A stretch of DNA of 64,000 nucleotides from Tricholoma matsutake (GCA_026075535.2 AP026539.1:3286001-3350000), one strand, 5' to 3'; counted from the first letter of the stretch, positions 10,080 through 21,370 are shown. Notes: a model not told the origin generated them from the letters alone. Numbers and translations are program-made.

Positions 10080-11115
10080 CATCATTACCAGTAGAGTAGA
10101 ACCTATAAACCAAAAGAAACAAGTTAGTTAGTTTATAAAAACAAAAAGCAAACAAAAAAAAACTTATGTAGGGCCCAAGCGATGCAATCTGCGTCATTTG
10201 GGCCCGCGTTCCATGCAGTCGGCTCGTTTGTGGGTGGTGGTGTTGTTACCAGTAGATTATAACCTAGAAAACTAAAGAAACAGGTTAGTTAAATTATCAA
10301 AACAAAAAGCGAATGAAAAAAAAACTTATGTAGGGCCCAAACGATGCACATTGCGTTGTTTGGGCCTGCATTCCATGAAGTCGGCTTGTTTGCAGGTGGT
10401 GGCATTGTTACCAGTATGCTGGTAGGGGTTCTGGTGCTGGTAGGGGGTTCTGGTGCTGGTAGGTGGTGGCATTGTCGTCGTCATCGACTGCACACACTCA
10501 TGATCCACCCTATGAGCAGAGGCTCGCAGGCATGGGGTGGGTGTGTTGGGTTGTCTCGTGTCCGGCCATCGTTGCCAGTAGAGTAGAACCTATAAAACAA
10601 AAGAAACAAGTTAGTTTATAAAAACAAAAAGCAAACGAAAAAAACTTACATAGGGCCCAAATGACACAGATTGCATTGTTTGGGCCCGTGTTGGCTCGTT
10701 TGCAGGTGGTGGCATCATTACCAGTAGATTATAACCTATAAAACTAAAGAAATGAGTTAATTAGTTTATAAAAACAAAAAGCAAACAAAAAAAACTTACA
10801 TAGGGCCCATGTTGGCTCGTTTGTGGGTGGTGGCATCGTTACCAGTAGATTATAACCTATAAAACTAAAGAAACAGATTAGTTAGTTTATAAAAACAAAA
10901 AGCAAATGAAAAAAACTTATGTGTGGCCCAAACAACACAAATCGCATCATTTGGGCCCGTGTTGGCTCGTTTGCAGGTGGTGGCATCGTTACCAGTAGAT
11001 TATAACCTAGAAAACTAAAGAAACAGATTAGTTAGTTTATAAAAACAAAAAGCAAATGAAAAAAAAAAAACTTATGTAGGGCCCAAACGATGCAGCAGGT
11101 TGCGTCGTTTGGGCC
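10080..11115 (-). repeat. Tandem array of six intron-like modules with GGGCCCAAACGA palindromes
   Basis: Units of about 120-160 bp (one longer, 10,264-10,590). Read on the minus strand, each has an exon-like part with the palindrome GGGCCCAAACGATGCA/TGCGTCGTTTGGGCC, then an intron-like part of 60-69 nt: 10103-10167, 10264-10329, 10590-10649, 10736-10799, 10857-10920 and 11007-11075. Two have a GTAAGT donor (10590-10649, 10736-10799); the others have ATAAGT. All contain TAACTAACTTG- or AACTAATC-like branch motifs, a T-rich tract and end TATAG or CTAG before GT. Confidence 0.65.
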
Positions 11116-11779
11116 CGTGTTCCATCCAGTCGGCTCGTTTGAAGGTGGTGGTGATGGTGGAGTGGGCGTGGGAATGGTGGCGGTGGGTGTCCATGCAGTG
11201 GTGGTGGTGGTAGAACAGAGAGGAGGGAGGCGGCGGCATTGTCGAGAGTGGTGGTGATGGTTGATGAGCTGGCAGTGTTGATGATGCAGCTGTGTGCTTT
11301 GTCATGCACAGCCACCCCAATGGTACCTAGAGCAGTTAGTGGATACACTTTGTAAGTCTATGTGGTGTCATGGTTATATTGGCTGTGCTGAAATGTTGTT
11401 GTCTAATGCCTAGGGTTCAATTCTGCCTTGTGTCATTTATTTTATTACTTAGTATTAAGGACTCCTGGTTCAATCCTACTGGATTCCTGGTCCGTCCTCC
11501 TGGATTCCTCATAGTCCAAGTCCTGGGGGATTCCTGGAATGGTACCAGGAAGAGCCCAATTTACCAGGATTATACCAGGAATCCACCAGGAATCCTACTG
11601 GAAGAGAAACTGCCAGGAATAAACCATTTGGTGGACAATGGCTGAAGCAGGGACTACCAGGAATATGTGGGGCAGTGTAAAGAGCTCGTTTTACTGCAGG
11701 TTTGGGGGGGGTTTACCATGGGTCTGGCTGGTTCTCACTCAGTTTGCTACATATTTACTATTATATTACTGAACTACAA

Positions 11780-12490
11780 AACCCCCCACTTGCATTTGAA
11801 GTGAGGGGGGGTTTCATTGTTGTTGTTGCCCAGATGTTGTTGTCATTGTTGTTGTCACCTAGAATAGAAGCAGAACCCTCTCCACTCATGTTTGGAGCAA
11901 GGGGGGGGTTTGTGGTTGTTGTTGTTGCCCAGACAACATTGTCATCATTGTCATCACCTAGAATAGAAGCAGAACCCTCTCCACTTGTGTTTGGAGTGAG
12001 GGGAGGGGGTTGTTGTTGCCCAGAACATCGTTGTTGTCATTGTTGTCACCTAGAATAGAAGTAGAACCCCTCCACTCATGTTTGGAGCAAGGGGGGGGGG
12101 GGGTTCATCAGTGTCATTGTTGCCCAGCACATTGTTGTTGTTGTTGTTGTTGTTGCCTATAATAGAAGTAGAACTCCCTCCACTCATGTTTAGAGTGAGG
12201 GGGTAATGGCAGCCATCATTCCCCAAAAAGAAGAGAGCCCTCCACTCATATTTGGAGTGAGGAAGGGGGTGGCAGCTGTCATTGCCCAGAAAAGAATAAG
12301 AAAGCCCTCCACTCACATTTGGAGCAAGGGAGGGGGAGGTGGCAGCTGTGGTTGCCTAGAATAAAACAGAAACCACCCTGCTCACATTTGGAGCAGGAGA
12401 GGGGCCATTGTTGCTGTTGTTGCCTAGAATAGAACAAGAAACCCCTCCACTCACATTTGGCAAGGGAGGGGGTGGTGGTGGTCACCAAGA
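11780..12490. repeat. Tandem hairpin repeat, about nine units of 70-110 bp
   Basis: Each unit has CCCTCCACTCATGTTTGGAG then TGAGGGGG, a hairpin, followed by a (GTTGTT)n tract and TGCCCAGAATAGAAGCAGAA. Unit length varies with the GTT tract and a poly-G run. Apparent ORFs on both strands are repeat translations. No function known to me. Confidence 0.65.
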
Positions 12491-12589
12491 GCCATGGCCA
12501 TTGGTGTTGATGTTGGTGTTGCCATTGTTGTTGCCATCATTGTTGTTGTTCCTGTTGATGTTGTTGATGATTGTTGACATTGATCAACA

Positions 12590-12750
12590 AACTCAGTTGA
12601 TTAGGCACCTGGCTATCAGTACCCATAAACCCCATACAACCATGGGAATGGGTATGGTATTGCCTGGGTACAGCAATGTCCAACCCATACCCATACCCAA
12701 GCATACCCATGAGCACATTATTACAGTGGTACTCATACCCACTTAATGAG
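12590..12750. repeat. TACCCATACCC dispersed block
   Basis: Contains ATGGGAATGGGTATGG and AACCCATACCCATACCC with a matching inverted arm. Related to blocks at 8,885-8,970 and 34,377-34,480. No terminal repeat could be fixed. Confidence 0.35.
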
Positions 12751-12766
12751 GACAATCACCAGGATG

Positions 12767-13196
12767 TGTAAGGGGACTAGGGGGTGCCCCATGGGTTTCT
12801 CCTATTTTTTACATTTGTCCTATATTTTTCCTCACTTCATTTCCTCCTATTCTTCATTTTCTATGATTTTTCCTTATTTTATTACTAATTTCCCCTTCTA
12901 TCACATTTGTGCATGTTGACAGTTTTATATTTAGAGGCGGAGTACCCTTTCTAACATCCACCTCTTGGTGTGATGTCATTCTGTGGCCTTGATCTGCCTA
13001 TCTCCACCTTTTCTATTTTTAGGCTATTATTTGATTTTTGCAATCTTCACATATACTGGGCATTGGCAAAGGGTTTTCTCTTCAGATTTCCCTTTGCTAG
13101 GTGCGCCTCCACTCCCTGTAATATGTACCATAATTTTAACTCTGGATTTCCCTTTGCTATTCCACTAATTAAGTGGCTTCTAAGGTTGCCCTTATA
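12767..13196 (+). mobile_element. Solo LTR of gypsy family A
   Basis: Starts TGTAAGGGGACTAG, ends GCCCTTATA and matches the LTRs of elements A1 and A2 along its length. Flanks are GGATG and GTATG, a 5-bp duplication with one change. No internal region follows, as expected after LTR-LTR recombination. Compared with A2 it has lost many CpGs. Confidence 0.85.
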
Positions 13197-13980
13197 GTAT
13201 GGGGGACCAGGACAAGACCAATGCTCTAATGAACTGATGCCATGGAAAATGACAGAAAGATGACAATGTGGAGGACCACACAGCCACCACTCAGGCTACC
13301 ACCACAACCACAACAGCACCCCCAACCCACTGCTCATGGGGTGGAAATGGGGAGCAATGGGAAAGGGGATGGGATGGCTTCCAGACAGTAACCACCAGAA
13401 GGGGACAAACCACAAAGGTGAACAACCAGGAGCAAAGGGCAGGGCCACACCACTACTGTGACAGATGAAGGATGCTAACACATGAGGGTGGGGACAATGG
13501 GGACAAGAGACACAGAAATGGCAGCTCACCTAACCACTGCCATGAGCAGCTGCTCGTGGGGTCCCTATGAAAAAATGCAAGTTTTTTTATCTCAATCATT
13601 AATTTCTTTTGTGGCCCCTTGCTTCACATGAGGGAGGTTAGTTAGCTCAATAAAAACCTCAAACCCTTTCATCAAATACTAATATTTTAAACTGTGTACA
13701 TACTGTTTATTGAAGTATATAGATGGTTATACCATTTAGGCTACTGTTTATGTATACTTGACCTTCATCGAGTAAACATAGACTAAATGGTTGGAGCCTC
13801 AGGCAGTTTTCATATACTAGTTATCACATAGTATGATGGCTGAAGTATTATCAGTCCAGAAGTATTGCATGAGTTAACCCATTTGTAGAAGCCCACTTTG
13901 TGGATGGTATAGTGAGTGTGGCAAAATTTTGAGATTGGCCCCACACTGCCATATGTTCCAGAAACTCCATACAATTATTA
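13197..13980. other. Palindrome-bearing non-coding stretch
   Basis: Two GAGCA/TGCTC motifs lie at about 13,319-13,343 (half palindrome) and 13,540-13,562, in CACC-rich sequence. From 13,600 to 13,980 I see nothing recognisable. Confidence 0.4.
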
Positions 13981-13984
13981 GGGT

Positions 13985-14125
13985 TGTTCATGGTAGCCAT
14001 TTTTGGGCCATTTTCAGCTCATTTTCAGTTTTCAGTTTTCATTCATTTTTGAAAAATGAACTTCAGAATGAGACAAGAATGAACCAAAAAATGGTCATTT
14101 TTCACTTTCATTTTCACATTACATT
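13985..14125. mobile_element. Short TIR element (GTTCACGGTAGC family), decayed copy
   Basis: Starts TGTTCATGGTAGCCATTTTT and continues GGGCCATTTTCAGCTCATTTTC. It is the counterpart of the 16,648-16,779 element, but with CACGG changed to CATGG and TTCGG to TTCAG. The right end has decayed. Confidence 0.55.
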
Positions 14126-14199
14126 TTCATCATGCTATCAAGCTCCACTCTGATGCCTAATGAGTGGGCAAATCAAACCTCCACCACCACCATCAATGC

Positions 14200-15720
14200 T
14201 GACACCCCCTCTCTCAAACCTCTACTACCCCCATGCCTATGAGCCACTGCTCATAGGGTGGATTGTGGGTGCTGCTTGGATGATGAGGGCATGAGGACAG
14301 AGGAGAGCTTGAATGGAAGATGACATCCTCCACAGGTATGAAGCATGAGGCACCATGGCATCAGACCCCTCCACTACAAGCAACTGCTCATAAGGTAGAA
14401 GACATCCATAACCCGCCAATGTCATGTGTCATTACTTTTTGTGATGGTAACATGCCAAAAAAGGCAAAAATTCTTTGAAACAGCTCTAGAACATGTTGAG
14501 ACAAGATTCTTCCAGTTTTGTTCAATATGAACCCTTCAGATACATGTAGAGGCCCTTGTATCCCACACTGCATCATGTAGGAATAAGTATTGAGTGAGGA
14601 ATTCAACAATAAATGATTATAACTATGTACTGATTGATCAACTGTCAATACACCTATGATGATCGTCTAAACTATGTACTATAGTGTAAAATTTGATAGC
14701 TGTGCTAAGCTGCCTTTGCACTTTGTCCCCATGTGGCCGGTGCATGCAGGAGGTGTTGCACAGGTGCAATTGCCAAATATGATGTGTTATCTATAAACTT
14801 TTGAATTCCAATTTGGGTACATCATTTTACATAAAATTGACTGTCTAGGAACCTTCTAGTACATATTTAGACCAATTCCTATTGACTATATTTTGTATAA
14901 ACTGCATATGTGAAGTTCTGAGGAGCATTTTTCCCATTTTGGTGTGAAGTTTACCAATTTGGCAGTTGTCACACTGTCCACATGATGTTGGCGGGTTATG
15001 GATGTCTTCTACCTTAGGGAGGAAGGCTGGTGCATATGGGCTAATGGGGAGGGCCATGTGCTGAGGAGGGGAATAGGAGGAGATGACAGAAGACTGCAGG
15101 GAAGAGGAACAATGCCAGGGGTTGAGGGGTTGAGGGGGGCAACATGGCACCCAATGATGCAATCATTGTTTGGGCACCCTAGATAAGCTTTTTTTTTTGA
15201 TCATTTCTTGTTTCTGTCAATTAACTAATTGTTTTGTTTCGCTTTTTAGGATCTAAACTACTGGTAATGATGGATTCTGACATGAGACAACCCCCACCCA
15301 ACCCACAAGGTGTGCACCAATGCCCCTTCATAAACCTGCATCACTGCTGATGGGCAGCTGACCTTACCAGCCTCAACAACACCCAACAACACCCAACAAT
15401 GACAATACCTGCACCCCCATCACTGTGGACAGGACCACTAACACATGGCACACCAAATGACACAGCACCCACCAGTGCCTATGAGCCACTGCTCGTAGGT
15501 TGGATTGTGGGTGCTGATTGGATGGTGAGGGTATGAGGACAGAGGAGAATGGAGGGGCGAGTGCCCAGCACCCAACACCCACCACTGTGAGCATTTTGCT
15601 CGCATGGTGGATTGGGTGCTAATGGCCACGTTACCACCCCCCATGACAAAGAGGGGAACCACAACAATGGCACTCACTCCCTACCTCTGCTGTGAGCAAC
15701 TGCTCACAGTGGATATGGGG
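14200..15720. repeat. Palindrome cluster with an inverted-repeat pair and one intron-like module
   Basis: GAGCA/TGCTC palindromes occur near 14,237, 14,377, 15,480, 15,588 and 15,688. An inverted repeat of about 34 bp (TAAGGTAGAAGACATCCATA, then ACCCGCCAA) lies at 14,394-14,430 and, inverted, at 14,981-15,017, bounding about 620 bp. The minus frame between the arms includes CGQCDNCQIG, a cysteine pair of unknown origin. An intron-like unit at 15183-15249 (ATAAGC, AACTAATT, GCTTTTTAG) follows TGTTTGGGCACC. No gene can be supported. Confidence 0.45.
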
Positions 15721-15892
15721 TGCTAAGGATTCAACATGATGAGGGGACTGCCACAACTCAATGAGGAGCTGTGGTTACAATGAAGGGGTTACTGCAACCA
15801 TCACACCATGATGAGGGTTACCACAACATGACAAGAGGGGGCTACCATGGCGCAACACAATGGGGGGAGCTACCATGATGTGGCAAGGAGGG

Positions 15893-16314
15893 TATAAGGG
15901 CAACCTCAGCCTCTAGCAAAGGGAAATCCAAATTAAAATTATACTACATACTACAGGGATTGGAGGCACACCTAGCAAAGGGAAATCCAAAGAGAAAACT
16001 CTGAGGACCCCTTTGCCAATGCCCAGTATATGTGAAGACTGCAAAAATCAAATAATAATCTAAAAATAGAAAAGGCAGATAAGGCAGATCAAGGCTGCCA
16101 AATGACATCATACCAAGGGGTAGATGTCGGAAGGGGTGCTCTGCCTCTAAATATAAAACTGTCAACATGCACAAATATGATAGAAGGGAAAATTAGTAAT
16201 AAAATAAGGAAAAATCATAGAAAATGAAGAATAGGAGGAAATGAAGTGAGGAAAAATATAGGATGAACGTAAAAAATAGGAAAAACACATGGGGCATCCC
16301 CTAGTCCCCTTACA
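15893..16314 (-). mobile_element. Solo LTR of gypsy family A
   Basis: The reverse complement starts TGTAAGGGGACTAG and ends CCCTTATA. A perfect 5-bp target duplication GAGGG flanks it (15888-15892 and 16315-16319). No internal sequence. Confidence 0.9.
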
Positions 16315-16647
16315 GAGGGGGGCTACTAGCACAGGGCCACCCACTTTCCACACATGGCTGTTTACTTTACTTTTGTCTTTTGTAGTCTATATTTTTTTTA
16401 TTTTTCATTTTTTATTAGCTTCAATGAGTGAAGAAAAATGAATTCCTCTCTAATTTTAACTTCAATAAGGCCGAAAACGTGTCAGCAATGAGTACTTACT
16501 CCTTATGTTTTGGTGATGGACTTGCAATAATACTTTCACAAAGTCCTTTGAGGGGGAGTTTGAACCGCTGCCAGCAGTGCCGAAGACCATGTAAAACAAA
16601 TGTAAAATGCATTTTTGCTTCATTTTTGTTATTTTTGCTTTCCAGGG

Positions 16648-16779
16648 TGTTCACGGTAGCGTCATTTTTCGTTTCATTTTTCGGATCATTCTGATCATTC
16701 TCTGCCAAACACCCGAAAATGATCCAAAAATGAAGCCGAAAATGAGCCGAAAATGGCCCAAAAATGGCTACCGTGAACA
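16648..16779. mobile_element. Short TIR element (GTTCACGGTAGC family), well-preserved copy
   Basis: Left TGTTCACGGTAGC, right GCTACCGTGAACA. Internal CATTTTTCG and CGAAAATG repeats make the 132-bp unit nearly a complete hairpin. CpGs are intact, unlike the copy at 13,985. It lies about 400 bp upstream of the SDR gene. Target duplication not resolved. Confidence 0.65.
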
Positions 16780-17177
16780 ACGTTATTATGCCACACTGAT
16801 GTAGATTTCCTGATGTATGCATATATATTGTGTGAGAAGCCTCGCACGCCACGGACAATCCTCTAGTTTGTACTAGCCATTTTCTATTTGCTTCGGGATC
16901 CAATCGGGATCTGCCTCAGGCTCAAGGTTCACTATCATGTACATATCATGTGAAAGCCCGGCTTGGGGCGTGTCAAACAGTTGCGATAAAAAGTTAGCCT
17001 CCTTACGTGAGTAACCTCTACTTAGCCTTTTCTATACTGTTTCTTATGTTTGTCTTAGGTGCTTAGTCCTGCCAATCAAGTTCCGTAAGCTTATGTTCCT
17101 TCTATCATGGCGTGTTGTGGCGAAGCCATTCATTCAGCAAAACGTATTTATATGTGACCCTCCTTCCTTGTCTCTAT

Positions 17178-18436
17178 ATGGCTTCACATGCTGTTGCATT
17201 CGTAACTGGAGCGTCGCAAGGCATTGGAAGAGCTATCGCTCTTCGGCTTGCTAGAGACGGATTCAACATCGCAATCAACGATGTTGCTGCTTGTAAAGAG
17301 AGGCTTGATGTCTTGAGCCAGGAGATTGCCGAGAAGGGGCAAAAGGCCTGTGTTCTTGTTGGCGATGTGTCCGTTGAAGCGGATGTCGAAGGCATGATAA
17401 ATGACGTTGCTGGACGTATGGGACGGCTTGACGTGGTAAGCTCCCTATCTACAATTCTGCTCATACTCGTGGCTCAATTTATCCGCAGATGGTTGCGAAT
17501 GCCGGCGTTATTGTCACTAAGCCGATTCTTGAGAGTACGTTCCACCACGAGTAATTTTGATGTGAAGATTAATGTGAATGATTTAATTTAGCCACGGTAG
17601 TTGATTGGGATCGTATCTTTTCTGTTAATGCTCGTGGCACATTTCTCTGTTATAAATATGCTGGGCGTCAGATGATCAAACAAGGCCAGGGTGGAAGAAT
17701 TGTAGGTGCATCGTCTATTGCAGGCAAACAAGGTGATTCCGAATAATGTGGCTTCGTCTTTGACCTCTTACGGTTCATGCAGGCGAACCATTTTTGTCGG
17801 CTTACGCCTCCACCAAATTCGCTGTCAGAGGGTTAACGCAGGCTGCTGGTAAGTTTTGGAACTGCGACACATGAAGGTACTGATCTCGTGCTAGCAAGGG
17901 AATTTGGCCCCCATGGTATCACCGTCAACGCTTACTCTCCAGGTGCGGAATACTTCATGACAATACTGGCCTTTGCTAATGCGGAATAACCAATCAGGGC
18001 CTGTAGACACTCCTATGCGTTCGTCATATTTCTGACGCTCCAAGTGCATATTTCACCCTTTCTATGCAGTGAAATCTCTTGGCGAAGGGTTGGGGGATAA
18101 GAAGCAATTCTTCGAGGAGGAGGTGATCGTTACTTATTTCTCCCCTGATTTAGATTTTGACATTCCATGTTGCTGCCTGCAGAATGTGAATAAGGTTCCG
18201 CTTAATTACCAGGGAACACCTACGGACGTGGCGAGTATAGTCTCATACCTTGCTTCACCGGAATCTCGTTTCATTACAGGTGAATATGGGTCAGGTATTT
18301 GTGACTTGAACTGACCACATTGGAACCACCGTCATTAGGTCAAAGCGTGAGTTACCGATCTTCCCGACCTCTATTCCTTCGCGTGTGTTAAACTTGTCGT
18401 CAGATTTCGGTCAACGGCGGAAGGTATTTCGATTAA
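17178..18436 (+). CDS. Short-chain dehydrogenase/reductase, 10 exons, 256 aa
   Basis: Exons by GT-AG and frame: 17178-17435, 17489-17534, 17592-17732, 17783-17848, 17895-17942, 17998-18018, 18070-18122, 18183-18279, 18339-18346, 18404-18436. Introns are 46-60 nt. The spliced frame is open and totals 771 nt including TAA. Classical SDR features: Rossmann motif TGASQGIG (10-17), NAG (90-92), catalytic Asn113 (SVNARG), Ser142 (ASSIAG), Tyr155 and Lys159 (YASTK), then the PG motif before PVDTPM, and the C-terminal GQSISVNGG. The family oxidises or reduces alcohols/ketones with NAD(P)H. The sequence most resembles acetoin/diacetyl reductase-type fungal SDRs, but the substrate is inferred only. Likely cytosolic; no signal peptide. 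Exon 9 is only 8 nt. It is the only gene in the window with no visible damage. Confidence 0.9.
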
Positions 18437-19934
18437 GCGACTGCTCTGTATATCTTTCACGTGCTCAGCTTCTATTATCGTTCTCGTCATCATCTTCAAA
18501 ATGACGTTTATCAGCGCTATAAGCAGCCGTGTTGCGTTAATTTCTCTTACATAAGTAGCTCGGGACGCCACATATGGGTTGTGGTGATGGGCAATCAGAA
18601 ATCGCATTACGTAATACGCTTATAGCCAGTTCCGAGTTCTCAATTTATCGAGAACGAAGTAAACCTTACAACTTTATACAAGACGGTCTCAGGAAACACC
18701 GCCCTCGTCACATCTGTGATGGACGTCGATGGACCCTGTGGCTGACCGCATAGCCACCGAGAGCCAGGGGAGCCGAGCCGGCACGCGAACAAGACCCGAA
18801 TGCCCACACATGTCGAGAACAACACAGAAAATGCATGCATCGTTCATCAATGCACAGTATGTTTCACAAGTCTCGAACATGGGAGGAGGAACACATGGCG
18901 GCCCAGGGAGCATGTAAGAAGAAAGAAAAAGAGGAAGGCTTACTGGATGACATCAAAGATCATGGTAAGGGTGATGATGATGGGACCCATGCGGAGGGCT
19001 TCTGTCATCAACATGTGCAAGACTGAGGAGGAGCCAGTTAGGAAAGCCAAGACTGCAAAGAACATGAGGTAGATGTGGAACGAGAGGTAGGCATTCACTA
19101 TGAACAAGAGATCCATTGCTGAGGGAGAAAACAGGAGAGGAATGATATTATATATTATACTGTGCTATAATTGTGCCTTACAAGGTCCCCGGATTGGAAT
19201 GCAGGTGCCATCCCTCAAGTCCTCACATTGGATTTTGGCCCTTAGTCTAATGAGAGCTAATTCACAATGGTGTGGGCGCATGTCACACTTGTTGCCAATC
19301 ACTGATCCCCTGCACACTGTCCTGTGGGAATGCGAAACTGTCTTTTCTCATTCATCAGCTCCCTTCTGACCCTTGTTCCCTGGCAGGCAGCCCAGCAAAA
19401 GACCGTGGTGCCACTCTGGTGTCCAGGAAAAAAACAGTTGAACAGGGATCAAAGACAGTTCCACTGCCTGGTCTGCACCAATGCCACGCTATACACAACA
19501 AATACACCAAATGTTCCCACCCCTCTGTTTATTATGTTGTTATCACTGCCATTGATCACCATCTTCTTCCTCCTTTCCCCATCATCCATTCACATACCAC
19601 CGATGATGAGTATCTTCCAGCATGACATTTTACTTCCAACATCCTTCATCCACTCCAAGTGAAGCTCCCTCTACCTCTAATGCTGATGCTAACATGTCTA
19701 ACATCAAGATTGCCACCTGTGCAGTTTACCTACTCGTCACTACTTCTCATAAGGTTTACTTCTCTTCTTATTGTTGGAATGCTCATTCTTGGTAGATTCG
19801 GGTGCATTGCTACTTGTTCGCTCCAGGTAAGCCAATCAGTATTTGGTTGAGGAACTTTCTGTCTGATCCTTTTTCACATAGCTCACATGAATTCACCATG
19901 CGCAAATCTAAATATAGCCAGCTACTTGTGTATA
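18437..19934. other. Downstream flank of the SDR gene; possible membrane-protein exon on the minus strand
   Basis: On the minus strand an acceptor-like TTTTCTCCCTCAG (about 19,119-19,131) precedes a frame of about 55 codons (19,117 to about 18,952) with three hydrophobic stretches (LLFIVNAYLSFHIYLMFF, then AVLAFLTG; GPIIITLTMIFDVI), ending at a GTAAGC donor. This may be one exon of a host gene for a membrane protein, but I cannot extend it or name a family. From 19,140 to 19,930 nothing is recognised. Confidence 0.3.
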
Positions 19935-20210
19935 GTGTTTAAAGGTCCAGTTCGGTCCGGTTTTTTTCCATTTTGGAAGAGAACGGGAACGGGAATTGGT
20001 TCAATGATATTTAAAAAGTATATAAAACTGGACTGAACTGCACAAAACTGGTTTTGCGTGGTTTTGTGCAGTCCGACAACCAGTTGTAGCCGGTTTCTCA
20101 AAGACTGACTTGATGTCAGTCTAAACTGACTCGAGTTGACATTAATATACTACTATAAACTAGAATAAAAACCTCACAGACAGGTGCCTATGTAGATACT
20201 AAATAAAACA
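19935..20210. mobile_element. hAT-like MITE, left terminus only
   Basis: TAGTGTTTAAAGGTCCAGTT matches the terminus of the 6,946 element, followed by CGGTCCGG and CCGGTTTCTC-type motifs. The right terminus was not found, so the copy is truncated or decayed. Confidence 0.5.
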
Positions 20211-20499
20211 ACCTGCAGTCATCACTTGATGGTGGGCATTGGTGGCATGTCAGCACCATTGATGTTGGTGGTGGACGTTGGTGATGTGGTGCACCTGCCA
20301 CATTGTTGGCATTGGCATTGGCATTGGCAGGAGCATTGGTTGTCACTGGCAGTGGGCGTTGGTGACATGGCAGTCATGCCACATTGTAGTTGTTGTCGTC
20401 AGGGTTGGTGTGGCCTTCTGTCATCCCCCCATCAGAGTGGTAGCTACCACTTTTATCACAATACTAGGGATGGTTCCCTTGTGCATAATGCCTTAACCT

Positions 20500-20806
20500 T
20501 TAATGACAATGTTGTAATTGTTTGCTGGAGGATTGTAATTGCATTGTGAATAGATGCTGGGGCATTGTAATTGGGTCACTGGGTGTTGTAATTGAATTGT
20601 CAATGGGTCCTGGGGTGTTGTAATTAGATTGTGAATGACCCCTGGGGGATTGTCATTACATTGTGAATGCTTCTGGGGCATTGTAATTCAATTGTCAAAA
20701 GGTCCTGGGGTGTTGTAATTACATTGTGAATGACTTCTGGAGCATTGTAATTGAATTGTCAATAGGTCCTGGGGTGTTGTCATTACATTGTGAATAACTT
20801 CTAGAG
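20500..20806. repeat. 64-bp minisatellite, left part
   Basis: Units built from two related 32-bp halves: CTGGGGTGTTGTAATTACAT then TGTGAATGACC, and CTGGGGCATTGTAATTCAAT then TGTCAATAGGTC. The array stops at TAGAG, where element C is inserted, and resumes at 31,416. A short GGCATT array (20,300-20,340) lies just upstream. Confidence 0.85.
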
Positions 20807-21038
20807 TGTAAGATAATTCCATTGATTATCTTACTACCTTACTACTCCCCCACCAATGCATTACCTTTTCCATTACCTTCCCTTTCCAGACCATTACTAA
20901 TATACACGATCACGTGCTTGACTGTTGATTCACAAATGATGTCTTAGTTACTGTGCACTCCCCTTGAATCCATATCAAGTTCCAATTGATGTGGTTCCTG
21001 CTCTTAAGTAATCAAGGCACTAGTGTGCTTTCATTACA
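20807..21038 (+). repeat. 5' LTR of element C
   Basis: 232 bp, TGTAAGATAATTCC to ATTACA. It differs from the 3' copy at roughly ten positions, nearly all explicable as CpG decay. Confidence 0.9.
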
Positions 21039-21370
21039 CTTTTTTTTAAATTTGAACTTGACATCTTGTGAAACACCTTATCAGAAACTTGGAGAAACCA
21101 AACCCCCCCCCCCCAATCTAGTGCAGAAGCATGGAACAAAACACAACAACCAAGGATCAACCCGCCAAACCAGACATGCTATCTAGTCTTTATAGGCGAG
21201 AAGAAACTGTGGCCAACAGCTATCTAACCTTTCTAGATGAGAAGAAACTGTCACATCAGAACATTCAGAAGACCAGTACTATCCACATCCACCCCAACCC
21301 CCAGCATATTTTCACCATGCCTATATAATGATTGTATTTGATGAGCAACATGCCCAGATTCACCACCATT

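Larger units (their letters stand above)
8981..11681. mobile_element. Large TIR-bounded composite repeat, no transposase
   Basis: Perfect 18-bp terminal inverted repeats: TTTACACTGCCCCACATA at 8981-8998 and its complement at 11664-11681. Both ends carry subterminal repeats of CCAGGAATCC type (8,999-9,122 and 11,456-11,660), a pattern known from non-autonomous DNA transposons. Inside, in order: tRNA-like segment (9,223-9,312), hairpin ladder (9,417-9,665), palindromes (9,781-10,040), tandem intron-like modules (10,080-11,115), GGT/ACC-rich trinucleotide repeats (11,140-11,270). No target duplication is obvious. Long ORFs here are simple-repeat shadows. A related inverted copy lies at 62,390-63,829. 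Confidence 0.65.

Noticed and set aside
9601..10197. Long ORFs on both strands in 9.6-10.1 kb (up to 198 codons)
   Set aside because: They translate CCATCC/GGTGG simple repeats and palindromes, with no conserved domain and low-complexity composition on both strands.
10161..11114. GGGCCCAAACGA...TCGTTTGGGCCC inverted repeats as Rho-independent terminators
   Set aside because: This is a eukaryotic genome; the palindromes sit between intron-like units and follow no gene.
11702..12746. Several ORFs rich in Leu/Val or Asn across 11.7-12.7 kb
   Set aside because: They are shadows of the GTTGTT-rich hairpin minisatellite; every frame is equally open.
14845..15162. A RecQ helicase fragment based on CGQCDNC
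   Set aside because: A single cysteine pair is not enough; no helicase motifs are found nearby.
19659..19850. Possible copia protease or gag fragment (AVYLLVTTSHKVYFSSYCW)
   Set aside because: Only a faint resemblance, with no catalytic motif in frame and no flanking LTR.
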